In this document: piece by piece, positions 7,738 through 17,316 of the stretch
How positions within the stretch are numbered: the stretch's first letter is position 1
How the letters are laid out: each line of letters begins with the position of its first letter
Assembly (NCBI GenBank): GCA_910578975.1
Contig: CAJTRZ010000010.1
Coordinates: forward strand, 1 to 64,000
From: an uncultured Eubacterium sp.
Lineage (GTDB): Bacteria; Bacillota; Clostridia; Lachnospirales; Lachnospiraceae
Length of the DNA stretch: 64,000 bases
Reading direction: 5' to 3'
The notes under the pieces: generated by a model
Told to the model about the DNA's origin: nothing
Databases searched by the model: none
The model's input: only the letters and a program-made list of their open reading frames with translations
Made by a program: the position numbers and the translations under genes

Positions 7738-9111
7738 ATGTGGAATGATACATGTGGAAAAATCTTCTTAGAGTGTGTAGAACAATTTAAAACAAATGGC
7801 ATTAGATATCTTGTTTTGAGGAATTATCAGATGCTTCCTGAACAAAATATTGGAAAAGATGTTGATATTATAGTGGAGCCTAAAAAGCTGAAACAGGCGA
7901 AAAACATTTTGAAAAATATATATAAATGTAATGGTGCGAAATATTATGATGAGGCAGTTTTTGACAGATTGCATTGTATGCATGGAATGGGAATAAACAC
8001 ACATGTAGGAATTCATATTGACTTAATAGGAGGTTATTTAGTCAGGGGATATGAAATCTATGATTTTGAAGAGCTGTATGCTCATACGAAGTGGTATCGT
8101 GGATTTTGTGTGTTAGATGAATTTTTTGAAGGTATAATGCTTTTGATTTATAAACAGTTTGGATATCAGAAGCCTAAGTTGAAAGAAACATACAGAGAAT
8201 GTATATATAATACGTTTCAAAATCAGCCGATGGAGTTTGAAAAAGAATTAGCAAAGGTAACATCAGAGCAGTTTGCAAAAGAGTTAATAGAAAATATTAA
8301 AGAAAATGATTTTGATACAGTTATTAGTAAAGCAGAGATACTTACGAAACATTTGAAAAAATATGTAAATAAAAAGCGCTTTTGGAGAACAAGAGCCAGA
8401 AAAATCCGATTCATCTGGCAGAAGTTAGATAGAATTGTTTTTAGATATAGAAAATATGTAAGATGTTTTGCTGTTTTGGCTCCTGATGGAACCGGAAAAA
8501 CAACCTTTTTGGATGCGCTAATTAAGGAATTAAATTATTACTATGTAAATGATGAGGCAGATGGCAGATGCCATGTTTATCATTTTCGCCCGACAATACT
8601 TCCGAATTTAGGGGCTGTAGGAGAAAAGGCAGGAATTATGGAACAGGATACGAACTGGAGTAACCCGCATAGAAACAAACCTGCGAATCCAATAAGTTCT
8701 TTGATAAGAATTGCCTATTATACATTAGATTATATTATTGGTTGGCAGAAGTGCGTAAGGAATGATGTTCATTATGACAGATTTTCTGTTTTTGACAGAT
8801 ATAGTTATGATTTTATTGTTGATCCTCTTCGAACAAAATTAGGACTGCCTACGTGGATAAGAAAGTTTTTTGTAAGGTTGACGCCTCAGCCAAAGGTAGT
8901 TTTTGTATTAGATGCAGAACCAGAGATTATCTATTCTAGGAAACAGGAACTTACAAAGGAGGAAATTGCCAGACAATTGGAGGTATATCGGAAACTGGCA
9001 CGCAGTGGTAAAAGATTTCGAGTGATTAGTGCAGAACAGACACCAGAAGAAATGGCAAGGGAAGCTATAAAAATTCTGTTAGAACAATATTCAGAAAATT
9101 TGGAGAAATAA
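7738..9111 (+). CDS. Nucleotidyltransferase-like / thymidylate-kinase-like fusion protein
   Basis: This 457-residue protein has two parts. Residues about 10-130 resemble the NTP_transf_5 nucleotidyltransferase fold: GKDVDIIVEP gives Asp41 and Asp43, with a third acidic residue at Asp95 (HIDLIGG). Residues about 240-457 form a P-loop kinase-like domain with Walker A APDGTGKTT (248-256), similar to thymidylate kinase. Such fusions occur in polysaccharide loci but I know of no proven reaction. It may phosphorylate or nucleotidylate a glycan or lipid intermediate, which is inference. It adjoins the next glycosyltransferase gene with no gap. Confidence 0.75.
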   Translation: MWNDTCGKIFLECVEQFKTNGIRYLVLRNYQMLPEQNIGKDVDIIVEPKKLKQAKNILKNIYKCNGAKYYDEAVFDRLHCMHGMGINTHVGIHIDLIGGYLVRGYEIYDFEELYAHTKWYRGFCVLDEFFEGIMLLIYKQFGYQKPKLKETYRECIYNTFQNQPMEFEKELAKVTSEQFAKELIENIKENDFDTVISKAEILTKHLKKYVNKKRFWRTRARKIRFIWQKLDRIVFRYRKYVRCFAVLAPDGTGKTTFLDALIKELNYYYVNDEADGRCHVYHFRPTILPNLGAVGEKAGIMEQDTNWSNPHRNKPANPISSLIRIAYYTLDYIIGWQKCVRNDVHYDRFSVFDRYSYDFIVDPLRTKLGLPTWIRKFFVRLTPQPKVVFVLDAEPEIIYSRKQELTKEEIARQLEVYRKLARSGKRFRVISAEQTPEEMAREAIKILLEQYSENLEK

Positions 9112-10338
9112 ATGGACAAGATAAAAGTATTTGTATCAGCGTATGCATGTGAGCCGGGACTTGGATCAGAGATTGGTGTAGGATGGCATTGGGTGTTAGA
9201 AATGTCAAAATACTTTGAATTATGGGTATTGACCAGAAAAAGCAATCAATCTAATATCGAACAATGGATGAATGCGCAGAATGAAACATATGATATCAAA
9301 TTTGTATATTTTGATTTGCCGAAACCGCTTCGTTTCTGGAAGCGGGGAATGCATGGAGTGAGAACATATTATACGATTTGGCAGACGCTTACAAACCGCA
9401 TTGTAAAGAAAACTATGCAGGAAAACGATATTGAAATTTATCACTTACTTACATATGGAAATTCTTTGTGGAAAGCAAGCAGATATGGAATGAAGCAGTT
9501 TTTTATATGGGGACCTACAGGAGGTGTGGATACGATTCCTGCAGAATATTCAAAGCATTACAACATGAAATCCAGACTGATAGAGTTTGTGAGGCGAATG
9601 ATAGTGAGGTCTTTACCATTAAATTATGGATTTAATCAAAGATGCCGAAATGCAAATCTTATTTTATGCAAATCTCATTATATGTACGATGCTGTTCCAA
9701 AGAAATATAGAAATAAAGCAATTTTGTTTACGGATGTTGCGGTGGAGATGAAACAGATCAGCAAAACACAAGTAAAAGAAAACAACAATATAACAAAGTA
9801 TATTGTTGTTGGAAAACTGGATGCATGGAGAGCGTTTGATATTCTTGTTGAAGCATTTGCCAAAGCATATCAAACAAATAGCGATATACAACTAGAGATT
9901 ATAGGAAACGGAACAGATAGGGATAGGATTAATTCTCTTATTAAAGAGAAGAAAATGAAAAATAATATCTTTATGACAGGTGAAGTTTCCATGGAGGAAT
10001 ATTATAAACGAATGGAAGAAGCGGATGTAATTGTAAATTCCAGCTTAAAAGAAGGGGCAGTAACAGTTGCATTTGATTCTATGGCATTGGCAAAACCATT
10101 AATTTGTGTCGATACCGGAGGATATACCAGATATTTTAATCATAAAAATGCTGTTGTTCTGCAGAGAGGAAAGAGACAACAGTTAGTGGAAGAGATGTCT
10201 AATGCAATTATTGCCTTAACTGATAAGAAGTTAAGAGAAAAATTGGGAAGACAGTCTCAGCAAGATGGAAATAAATACACTTGGGAACACAAAGGAAAAG
10301 CAATATATGAAGAGATAATCAAGGCATATCGTGGATAG
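9112..10338 (+). CDS. Glycosyltransferase family 4 protein
   Basis: This 408-residue GT-B enzyme has an N-terminal acceptor domain beginning KVFVSAYACEPGLGSEIGVGWHW, typical of a GT4 group found in exopolysaccharide loci. The donor domain follows from about residue 220, with YIVVGKLDAWRAFDILVEAF and the variant EX7E region EGAVTVAFDSMALAKP near residue 315. The ATG directly follows the preceding stop and uses the upstream TTGGAG as ribosome site. The transferred sugar is unknown. Confidence 0.85.
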   Translation: MDKIKVFVSAYACEPGLGSEIGVGWHWVLEMSKYFELWVLTRKSNQSNIEQWMNAQNETYDIKFVYFDLPKPLRFWKRGMHGVRTYYTIWQTLTNRIVKKTMQENDIEIYHLLTYGNSLWKASRYGMKQFFIWGPTGGVDTIPAEYSKHYNMKSRLIEFVRRMIVRSLPLNYGFNQRCRNANLILCKSHYMYDAVPKKYRNKAILFTDVAVEMKQISKTQVKENNNITKYIVVGKLDAWRAFDILVEAFAKAYQTNSDIQLEIIGNGTDRDRINSLIKEKKMKNNIFMTGEVSMEEYYKRMEEADVIVNSSLKEGAVTVAFDSMALAKPLICVDTGGYTRYFNHKNAVVLQRGKRQQLVEEMSNAIIALTDKKLREKLGRQSQQDGNKYTWEHKGKAIYEEIIKAYRG

Positions 10339-10350
10339 AAAGAGTGGATA

Positions 10351-11196
10351 ATGAGTAAAGTAATGGCAGTTATCTTAAATTACAATACTTTAGAGGACAG
10401 CGTTAAGTGTTCAGAATTGTTAAAAAAACAGGACTATAAGGATTTAGAAATTGTAATTGTAGATAATGGTTCGATAGATGGAAAAAATAATCGTTTAATA
10501 CAATATGGTGAAGAAAGAGACGTACATATTATTATAAATAAAGAAAACAGAGGGTTTTCTGCAGGTAATAATATTGGATTGAGAAAAGCAGTGGAAAGAG
10601 AATGCAAATATGCATTGATTATCAACCCGGATGTTGAAATTCATGATAAGGATTATGTATCAAAGGCAGTTGAGAAAATGGGAAATGATAGTTCTATTGC
10701 TGTCCTTGGAACAGATGTGGTGAATGCAAGAGGGCAGCATCAAAATCCTATGAGAGAAATCTCTTTCATGGAAGAAAGTTTTTTGATATTTGAACTTATT
10801 AGAAATAAGTTATCTAAAAAAATTCCGTATGTAATAAAAAGAAAAAGTAGTGGGTATTGTGAAAAAATATCCGGATGTTGTTTTTTTGTAGAGATGAATT
10901 TTATTAAGAAAATTGGATTTTTAGATGAAAAAGTTTTTTTGTATTGTGAAGAACCTATTTTAGCAAAGGCAGTACAAAAAGCTCATCGTAATATATACTA
11001 TTTGAAGGAAAAACAGGCATTTCATAATCATATAGAATCAAAAAAAGGAAATTCAAAAAAGAGATTAGATATGTTTTTAGAAAGCCGGTTGTACTATTTG
11101 GACAAGTATAGTGGATATCATGGAATGAAATTGAAAATCGTAAAATGGTCTAGGATAAAACAAAATGTATATTTTAACAAGAAGCATAGAGGATAA
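10351..11196 (+). CDS. Glycosyltransferase family 2 protein, rhamnosyltransferase-like
   Basis: This 281-residue GT-A enzyme has VILNYNTLEDSVKC at the N-terminus, IVIVDNGSIDG at about residue 35, RGFSAGNNIGLRKA at about 68 and NPDVEI (the DxD-type site) at about 92. This pattern matches the GT2 subgroup that includes many rhamnosyltransferases (WbbL-like). Two bases separate it from the polymerase gene. A rhamnose donor is plausible given the rml genes, but it is not proven by sequence. Confidence 0.83.
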   Translation: MSKVMAVILNYNTLEDSVKCSELLKKQDYKDLEIVIVDNGSIDGKNNRLIQYGEERDVHIIINKENRGFSAGNNIGLRKAVERECKYALIINPDVEIHDKDYVSKAVEKMGNDSSIAVLGTDVVNARGQHQNPMREISFMEESFLIFELIRNKLSKKIPYVIKRKSSGYCEKISGCCFFVEMNFIKKIGFLDEKVFLYCEEPILAKAVQKAHRNIYYLKEKQAFHNHIESKKGNSKKRLDMFLESRLYYLDKYSGYHGMKLKIVKWSRIKQNVYFNKKHRG

Positions 11197-11198
11197 GC

Positions 11199-12473
11199 AT
11201 GGCAGATATTTATAGTTTAAAAGTAAAAATTGATTTATCAGGAATTAAGACAATATATTGGCCAATTGTATTACTAATGATGGCCAGATATTTTGGATTA
11301 TCTGAAAAAATAATATTTTTTATAGTTGTTGCAGCCATCATTTATATAATGGGAATTAGTAAAAAGATTGTTATCCCCAATGTGAATGGTTTATGGTTTT
11401 ATAGTATTATGATTATTTTTTCAGGTTGTTTGGGATTTATTCTGAATGGAACAAGAAATTTAGCAAGAGACATTTATTATGTTCTTCCAACAATCGCATT
11501 CATAATTTTAGGATACTATTTGGAGAAATTTAATGACAAGCACGCATATTCAATGATTAATACCATGATTGTTTATGGTGGTCTTATTTCATTTATGTCT
11601 TTTTTAAAAGCATTATCCTCCGTTGAAGCATTGACTGGTTTTGATGCAATGAGGTCTTGTTTTGGAAAAAATAATATTTATGAAGTTTGTGTTGTTTTTG
11701 CAGTCTTTTTTTATAAAAAATTTATTATAAGAGAGGTTTGTGTTTCTAAGTGGCTTGACAGAGTGCTGGGATTTTTTATGAGCATACAGATTACACTGTG
11801 TTTAGGGAGAATGGCTATCATTCAAACGGGTGTTTCTATAATTATGCTGTTTGTGTTTACTGTGATAAAAGGTATACAGCCTAAAGAAAATTTAAAGAAG
11901 TTCGCAACATCTGTATTAGTAGTTTGTATCGGAGTTTTTATATTAAGTAGGGTTATGCCACAATCTACTTGGAATCAGTTGATAGACAAGTTTAATTCAT
12001 CAGCAGAGGAAATTAATAGCAGTCAAAAATTTGATTCAACAGAGGATGCTATGGAAAATTGGCGTGGATACGAGATTGAACAGGCAAAGACGCAGTGGAA
12101 AAACAATAATGTATTGTTTGAGATCATAGGTGAAGGTCTGGGGAAAGGTGTAAAGATCACATATGTGCCATATACCTGGGCAAATGTTGTTGTTTCTGAT
12201 GAAATTCCATTATTACATAATGGATATTACACATTATTGCCCAAAGCCGGAATCATCGGTGTATGTGCGTTAATCTGGCTGTTTTTATCAAATATTTTGT
12301 TGATTGTAAAAAATGATAAAAAAAATATCGATATATTAATCATTCTTGCAGCGATAACTGTTGGTGTAATGATAAATACTTATGTTGTGAGAGGACCAAT
12401 CTCCCAGATTCCACCAATATCGTGGGCGTTGCTCATAGGAACAATTAATTATAATATAAGGAGAACAGAATGA
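11199..12473 (+). CDS. O-antigen/capsule polymerase-like membrane protein (Wzy candidate 1)
   Basis: This 424-residue protein is dominated by hydrophobic segments, about ten to twelve predicted helices, with a large extracellular loop at about residues 260-335 (rich in Asn, Ser and Glu) followed by LLHNGYYTLLPKAG. That layout and the HNG(Y)xxxLxxxG motif are typical of O-antigen ligase/Wzy proteins, which link repeat units on the outer face. Wzy proteins share little sequence, so the call relies on topology and on the adjoining pyruvyl transferase and flippase genes. The stop overlaps the next start (ATGA). Confidence 0.75.
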   Translation: MADIYSLKVKIDLSGIKTIYWPIVLLMMARYFGLSEKIIFFIVVAAIIYIMGISKKIVIPNVNGLWFYSIMIIFSGCLGFILNGTRNLARDIYYVLPTIAFIILGYYLEKFNDKHAYSMINTMIVYGGLISFMSFLKALSSVEALTGFDAMRSCFGKNNIYEVCVVFAVFFYKKFIIREVCVSKWLDRVLGFFMSIQITLCLGRMAIIQTGVSIIMLFVFTVIKGIQPKENLKKFATSVLVVCIGVFILSRVMPQSTWNQLIDKFNSSAEEINSSQKFDSTEDAMENWRGYEIEQAKTQWKNNNVLFEIIGEGLGKGVKITYVPYTWANVVVSDEIPLLHNGYYTLLPKAGIIGVCALIWLFLSNILLIVKNDKKNIDILIILAAITVGVMINTYVVRGPISQIPPISWALLIGTINYNIRRTE

Positions 12474-13621
12474 AAAAGATTGGATTATTTGGATTGACAT
12501 TTCAGAGTGGAAATAAAGGATGTTCAGCGCTTGCATATTCTTTTTTAGAGATATTATTTAGGTGTGTGAAAGAGGAGGTACAGATTATAGTATTCTCATA
12601 TTTGCAAAATGAAAAGATTGTCGGATATGAAGAAAAATTAAATATTGTTATTCAGCCATTCTCATTAAATGGGATAAAGAATATTAGCAATTTGAATCAT
12701 CAGATAAAAGAGTGTGATATTGTGTTTGATTTTACGGAAGGAGATAGTTTCTCGGACATATATGGGATAAAAAGAGCAGTTAAAGTATCCCTGACAAAAG
12801 AAATGACTATAAGAAACAATGTACCTTTGGTATTAGGTCCTCAAACTTATGGTCCATATCGTAATTTCCTTATAAAAAAGTGGGCAAAAAGAATAGTGAA
12901 TAAATCAAATTATGCGTGTGCAAGAGATATGACTTCTTCTGAAAGAATGGAGAAGATTACAAAAAAGAAAATGGATTATTTTACAGACATTGCTTTTGCA
13001 TTGCCACCTGATGATAAAAATTATCAGATGAGTAGTAGAAAAAAAATAGGAATTAATGTCTCAAGTCTGCTCATGAATGGAGGTTATACTGGAGATAATC
13101 AGTTTGGACTGAAGGTAGATTACAGCCAGTATATAGAAAGTTTAATAGAACGTGTCCTTGAAATGGAAGAGTATGAGATACATTTAATTCCTCATGTTAT
13201 CTCAGCAGTATATGATAGTGTAGAAAATGATTTTAAGGCATGTAATATTTTAAAAGAAAAATATCCGGAGATTGTAGTAGCACCTCCTTTTGATACACCG
13301 ATGGAAGCCAAAAGATATATGTCTGAGATGGATGTGTTTACAGGTGCCAGAATGCACGCTACGATTGGTGCGTTTTCAATGAAAGTTCCTACGATTCCAT
13401 TTTCATATAGTCCTAAATTCGAGGGTTTGTTTGACAGCTTAAAATATAATTATGTAATACATGGTAAAACAATGTCTACGAAAGAAGCGGTAGATAAAAC
13501 AATAGAGTTGATACAAAATAAAAATGAGTTGTTAGAGAAACAGAAAATATCACTTGAGATTATAGATAATAAACTAAATATGCTATATGATAAAATAAGT
13601 AAGATATTAGAAATGGTTTAA
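12470..13621 (+). CDS. Polysaccharide pyruvyl transferase family protein (copy 1)
   Basis: This 383-residue protein starts with GLFGLTFQSGNKGCSALAYSF and has the C-terminal family motif GARMHATIGAFSMKVPTIPF with SYSPKFEGLFDSL. Members (CsaB, WcaK) transfer pyruvate from phosphoenolpyruvate to a sugar as a ketal, and some relatives act as glycosyltransferases. It couples by ATGA overlap to the polymerase gene. A related protein is encoded at 38798, also just before a flippase gene. An inverted repeat GATGTTT/AAACATC lies in the 50-base gap after it. Confidence 0.82.
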   Translation: MKKIGLFGLTFQSGNKGCSALAYSFLEILFRCVKEEVQIIVFSYLQNEKIVGYEEKLNIVIQPFSLNGIKNISNLNHQIKECDIVFDFTEGDSFSDIYGIKRAVKVSLTKEMTIRNNVPLVLGPQTYGPYRNFLIKKWAKRIVNKSNYACARDMTSSERMEKITKKKMDYFTDIAFALPPDDKNYQMSSRKKIGINVSSLLMNGGYTGDNQFGLKVDYSQYIESLIERVLEMEEYEIHLIPHVISAVYDSVENDFKACNILKEKYPEIVVAPPFDTPMEAKRYMSEMDVFTGARMHATIGAFSMKVPTIPFSYSPKFEGLFDSLKYNYVIHGKTMSTKEAVDKTIELIQNKNELLEKQKISLEIIDNKLNMLYDKISKILEMV

Positions 13622-13671
13622 CAGATGTTTTATGTATAAGTGATTCTAATTGAAACATCAGGAGACAGTTT

Positions 13672-15219
13672 ATGAAGATTAATAGAACAAAAAATGCATC
13701 AAAAAATATTTTTTTTGGGGCTATTTTAAAATTGTATCAAATTATAATTCCATTTATTTTACGTACTGCAATGATAAAATATTTAGGTATGGAATATATA
13801 GGACTGAATAGTTTGTTTATTTCTATATTGTCAGTGCTTAACTTAGCAGAACTTGGTGTGGGGAGTGCAATGGTTTTTAGCATGTACAAACCTATTGCAG
13901 AAGACGATGAGGTTACTATTTGTGCATTAATGCGATTATATAAAATATATTATCGTATCATCGGGCTAGTTATTTTATCAATAGGGGTCGTTTTAACACC
14001 AGCAATACCAAAACTTATAACAGGAACTGTTCCATCAGGTATTAATGTATATATCTTATATTGGCTCAACTTAGGTGCAACAGTAGTGTCGTATTGGTTG
14101 TTTGGGTATAAAACATGTCTGCTGACAGCGCATCAGAGAACCTATGTGTCCAGCAGGACATTGCTTTGTACAAATAGCGTTCAGTATATTTTACAGTTTT
14201 TGGCATTAGCTCTGTTCAGAAATTATTATTATTATTTGTTTATTGCTTTATTTTTACAAGCAGTGAGTAATATTGTGAGTGCGATTATTGTAGACAAAAT
14301 GTTCCCGAATTATCACCCAAAGGGAAAACTTGATAAGGAGGTCGTTAAACAAATTAATCAGAGAGTGAGAGATTTGTTTACAAATAAATTAGGGAGCGTA
14401 CTTTTAAATTCGGCAGATTCGATTGTTATATCGGCATTTTTAGGATTGTCAAGTTTGGCAGTGTATAATAATTATTATTATGTAATTAATTGTGTAATGG
14501 GATTTATCACGATATTTTATAATTCTATTACAGCGGGCATTGGCAATAGTATCCTGACAGAAACAAAAGAAAAAAATTATACTGATTTTAAAACTTTTCA
14601 GTTTATTGTATTCTGGATTGTTGCATTTTGTGGCAGTTGTTTATTGTGCTTATATCAACCATTTATGAAATTGTGGATTGGTGATACGAAATATGTACTG
14701 CCGTTTACAATGGTAATACTTTTTTGTGTTTATTTTTTAAGTCTTCAGATGATAAGAGCATTAGAGACATATAAGGATGCAGGAGGAATATGGCATGAAG
14801 ACAGATTCCGACCTTTGATTGCAGCGATTGTTAATCTGGTAATTAATTTGATTTTGGTTCGTTATATAGGTCTGTATGGAATTATAGTTTCTACAATATT
14901 AGCGTCTTTATTTGTAAATGTGCCATGGCTGATACATAATGTATTTGTAAATATATTTAGACGGGGATGTTGGGAACAGGTTTTAAAAATGCTGAGATAT
15001 ATTTTAATAGATGTTTTTATTGCTGCAGTCACATATATTTTATGCAATTTTGTTCATGGAGAGGGATATTTAGCTTTCGTTTTAAAAATATTAATTTGTG
15101 TGATTTCATCAAATGCGATGATAATTACAATTTATTTTAAAACTTCTGAATTTAAGGAGGCAATACAAATTATGTGGCGAATGGTTCCGGACAAATTAAG
15201 AAAAGGAAGAGAAAAATGA
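13672..15219 (+). CDS. Polysaccharide flippase (Wzx/RfbX-like, MOP superfamily), copy 1
   Basis: This 515-residue protein has roughly twelve to fourteen hydrophobic segments throughout and the N-terminal pattern of MOP-family exporters (LRTAMIKYLGMEYIGLNSLFISILSVLNLAELGVGSA). It should flip the lipid-linked repeat unit across the membrane. An AGGAGA site precedes the ATG. Its TGA overlaps the next ATG. A second flippase is encoded at 39945 with only modest similarity, so the two probably handle different substrates. Confidence 0.85.
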   Translation: MKINRTKNASKNIFFGAILKLYQIIIPFILRTAMIKYLGMEYIGLNSLFISILSVLNLAELGVGSAMVFSMYKPIAEDDEVTICALMRLYKIYYRIIGLVILSIGVVLTPAIPKLITGTVPSGINVYILYWLNLGATVVSYWLFGYKTCLLTAHQRTYVSSRTLLCTNSVQYILQFLALALFRNYYYYLFIALFLQAVSNIVSAIIVDKMFPNYHPKGKLDKEVVKQINQRVRDLFTNKLGSVLLNSADSIVISAFLGLSSLAVYNNYYYVINCVMGFITIFYNSITAGIGNSILTETKEKNYTDFKTFQFIVFWIVAFCGSCLLCLYQPFMKLWIGDTKYVLPFTMVILFCVYFLSLQMIRALETYKDAGGIWHEDRFRPLIAAIVNLVINLILVRYIGLYGIIVSTILASLFVNVPWLIHNVFVNIFRRGCWEQVLKMLRYILIDVFIAAVTYILCNFVHGEGYLAFVLKILICVISSNAMIITIYFKTSEFKEAIQIMWRMVPDKLRKGREK

Positions 15220-16337
15220 AACAGAGAGATGTAGTCATAGATATAATGAGGGGGCTGGCAATATTAACAATTGTGCTATGGCATGCGGACAGTCCTTTTA
15301 GTCTATACTTAAAGCCATTTCATGTAGGAGTTTTTTTTATGATAAGTGGCTATTTAGCAAATGATAAGTATTCACAGAATATTAAAGGGATTGGACAGTT
15401 GTTTGTCAAGCGTTTAAAAAGTTTGTTGGTTCCTTTCATATTGTGCAATGCAGTTTGTTTCTTTTTGAATAATTTGTTTATTAAATTGCATATTTATTTA
15501 AGCCCTCTAGAGTTAAATGGATTGCCACAGGGACAGTACACAGTAAGAAAAATATATAGTTTTAAAGAAATATTGGGTCAAGGGATAAAGATAGTTTTTG
15601 ATGAAGGTGCCGGCGGATTGGCGGGGGCGACCTGGTTTCTTAAGACATTGTTTTTGGTTGTGATGGTGAGTTCAGTGATACATTTTCTTGTGTCTGAAGT
15701 TTCTGATAAAAATAAAAGGAACATAATAATTATGATTATGGCATTCCTATTTTTGTTGTTCGGATTTTATTTGTCGCAAAAAAATAAGATGCTTTTTATA
15801 GGAACAGTATGTACCAATCTGATTTTATATGAAACAGGATATATGATTCGTGTATATAAAAAAGGTAACTATAGTTGGGGAGGAAATATTCTAACCAAAG
15901 TAATTAATGTTTTTATTTCTGTTGTTGTGATATACATGAGCAGGTATTATGGTAATATTTCTTACGCAAATAATGAGTATCACGATCCTTTTATTTTGGT
16001 TTTGTCAGCATGTGCCGGATGGGTGTTAGTATTCAATATTGCTATGATAATTAGGAAAAGTTCATTTGTTACCAATGTTATGTCGTATGTTGGAAAAAAT
16101 ACATTACCAATACTATTGATGCATTTTTTGGCATTTAAGTTTGTTACACTTTTACAAATTTGGTTTTACAGGAAGTCTATTTTGGAATTATCATCATTTC
16201 CTGTGCTTCAAAGTGGGGGGATATGGTGGATAGTTTATACATTAACGGGAGTCATTATTCCGTTAGGAATAAATGCCTTTTACCAGAAATGTAAATATTA
16301 TTTTGTGAATCTAGTTAAGGAGAAAAGGAGTAAGTAG
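15216..16337 (+). CDS. Acyltransferase family 3 membrane protein (AT3 no. 1)
   Basis: This protein of about 373 residues has ten or so membrane segments. Near the N-terminus it has the AT3 pattern DIMRGLAILTIVLWHADSPF (the catalytic-type His) followed by VGVFFMISGYLAND. AT3 proteins move acyl groups, usually acetyl or succinyl, onto surface sugars. I chose the ATG at 15216 because GGAAGAG lies just upstream and the ATG overlaps the flippase stop; a GTG at 15174 would add 14 basic residues. It is one of seven AT3 genes in the locus. Confidence 0.85.
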   Translation: MKQRDVVIDIMRGLAILTIVLWHADSPFSLYLKPFHVGVFFMISGYLANDKYSQNIKGIGQLFVKRLKSLLVPFILCNAVCFFLNNLFIKLHIYLSPLELNGLPQGQYTVRKIYSFKEILGQGIKIVFDEGAGGLAGATWFLKTLFLVVMVSSVIHFLVSEVSDKNKRNIIIMIMAFLFLLFGFYLSQKNKMLFIGTVCTNLILYETGYMIRVYKKGNYSWGGNILTKVINVFISVVVIYMSRYYGNISYANNEYHDPFILVLSACAGWVLVFNIAMIIRKSSFVTNVMSYVGKNTLPILLMHFLAFKFVTLLQIWFYRKSILELSSFPVLQSGGIWWIVYTLTGVIIPLGINAFYQKCKYYFVNLVKEKRSK

Positions 16338-16339
16338 TG

Positions 16340-17308
16340 ATGGGTAAGATAAAAAAATATCTTCAGGGAATTTGGCATCAGTATAAAACAATAAAAGTTT
16401 TAAAAACACAGGTAAAAACGTATATGCATTGTTCTGAGAAAATTCATGATCCACAGATAAAGGTGGAGAGAGCGGATTATGTTTTGGCAGTAGCTGTACA
16501 TAGTGTTGAAAAAGGATTAGGATATAAGAAGATTAAGGAAGGTTTTGGAGAGGCAAAGGCAAGACGGATATGTAAACTGATGGAGAATTATTTAGTGAAT
16601 GGATTTCCAGAGGAGCGTTTCGGTTTTAAAGAGGCATATGCCTTGATGAGCCGCTATATTGAGTATAAAAGAAGTGTAAATGAGAATATTGATGATATTG
16701 AAACATGGTTTGAAAAAATAAAGAGCATGTGTACTGTTGATATGAGTTTAAATAAATATCAGGCAGGTGGAGTTGTATATTCAAAAGAGGAAATTAAATG
16801 TGACAATCCGGATGAAATAATTGCGTTTAAAAAGAAATGTCATAGCATTAGAAATTATTTAGATAGAGAGGTAAAAGAAGAGGATATCAAAAATGCGATT
16901 CAGTTGGCAAACCTTTATCCATCTGCATGTAACAGGCAGCCAGTTTCATGTTATTATACATTAAATAAAGAGGAGATAAAAATAGTTGATGGCATCATTC
17001 CCGGAAATGTTCCAATTAGAGGGACAACGCCAAACTATCTTGTAGTAACTGCAAAAATGTCTCATTTTAGTGTAGATGAGTATAATCAATGGTATATAAA
17101 TGGAGGAATTTATTTAGGATATTTAAGGGAAGCTTTATGTGTTCATAATATTGGAAATTGTATTTATCAATGGAAGTTTAATGAAGATGAAGCAAAAGTA
17201 AGAGAGATTTACCATATTCCAGAGAATGAAGTTATTATTGCATTTGTAGGAATAGGATACTATGATGACAAAAGTTATTGTATAGCAGCACAGAGAAAAG
17301 GAAATTAA
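16340..17308 (+). CDS. Nitroreductase-family protein with long N-terminal extension
   Basis: The protein has about 322 residues. The C-terminal part (about 160-322) looks like an FMN-dependent nitroreductase: HSIRNYLDREVKEEDI, then LYPSACNRQPVSCYY, then GGIYLGYLREALCVHNIGNC. The first 155 residues are helical, charged and of unknown role. It should bind FMN and use NAD(P)H, but the substrate is unknown; a sugar or cofactor redox step is possible. AAGGAG lies 9 bases before this ATG; a GTG at 16337 is also possible. It follows an AT3 gene and precedes an uncharacterised gene. Confidence 0.7.
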   Translation: MGKIKKYLQGIWHQYKTIKVLKTQVKTYMHCSEKIHDPQIKVERADYVLAVAVHSVEKGLGYKKIKEGFGEAKARRICKLMENYLVNGFPEERFGFKEAYALMSRYIEYKRSVNENIDDIETWFEKIKSMCTVDMSLNKYQAGGVVYSKEEIKCDNPDEIIAFKKKCHSIRNYLDREVKEEDIKNAIQLANLYPSACNRQPVSCYYTLNKEEIKIVDGIIPGNVPIRGTTPNYLVVTAKMSHFSVDEYNQWYINGGIYLGYLREALCVHNIGNCIYQWKFNEDEAKVREIYHIPENEVIIAFVGIGYYDDKSYCIAAQRKGN

Positions 17309-17316
17309 CGGTATTT

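Noticed and set aside
13622..13671. GATGTTT/AAACATC inverted repeat before the first flippase
   Set aside because: The loop is 22 bases and no T-run follows; probably chance, noted only in the neighbouring gene entry.
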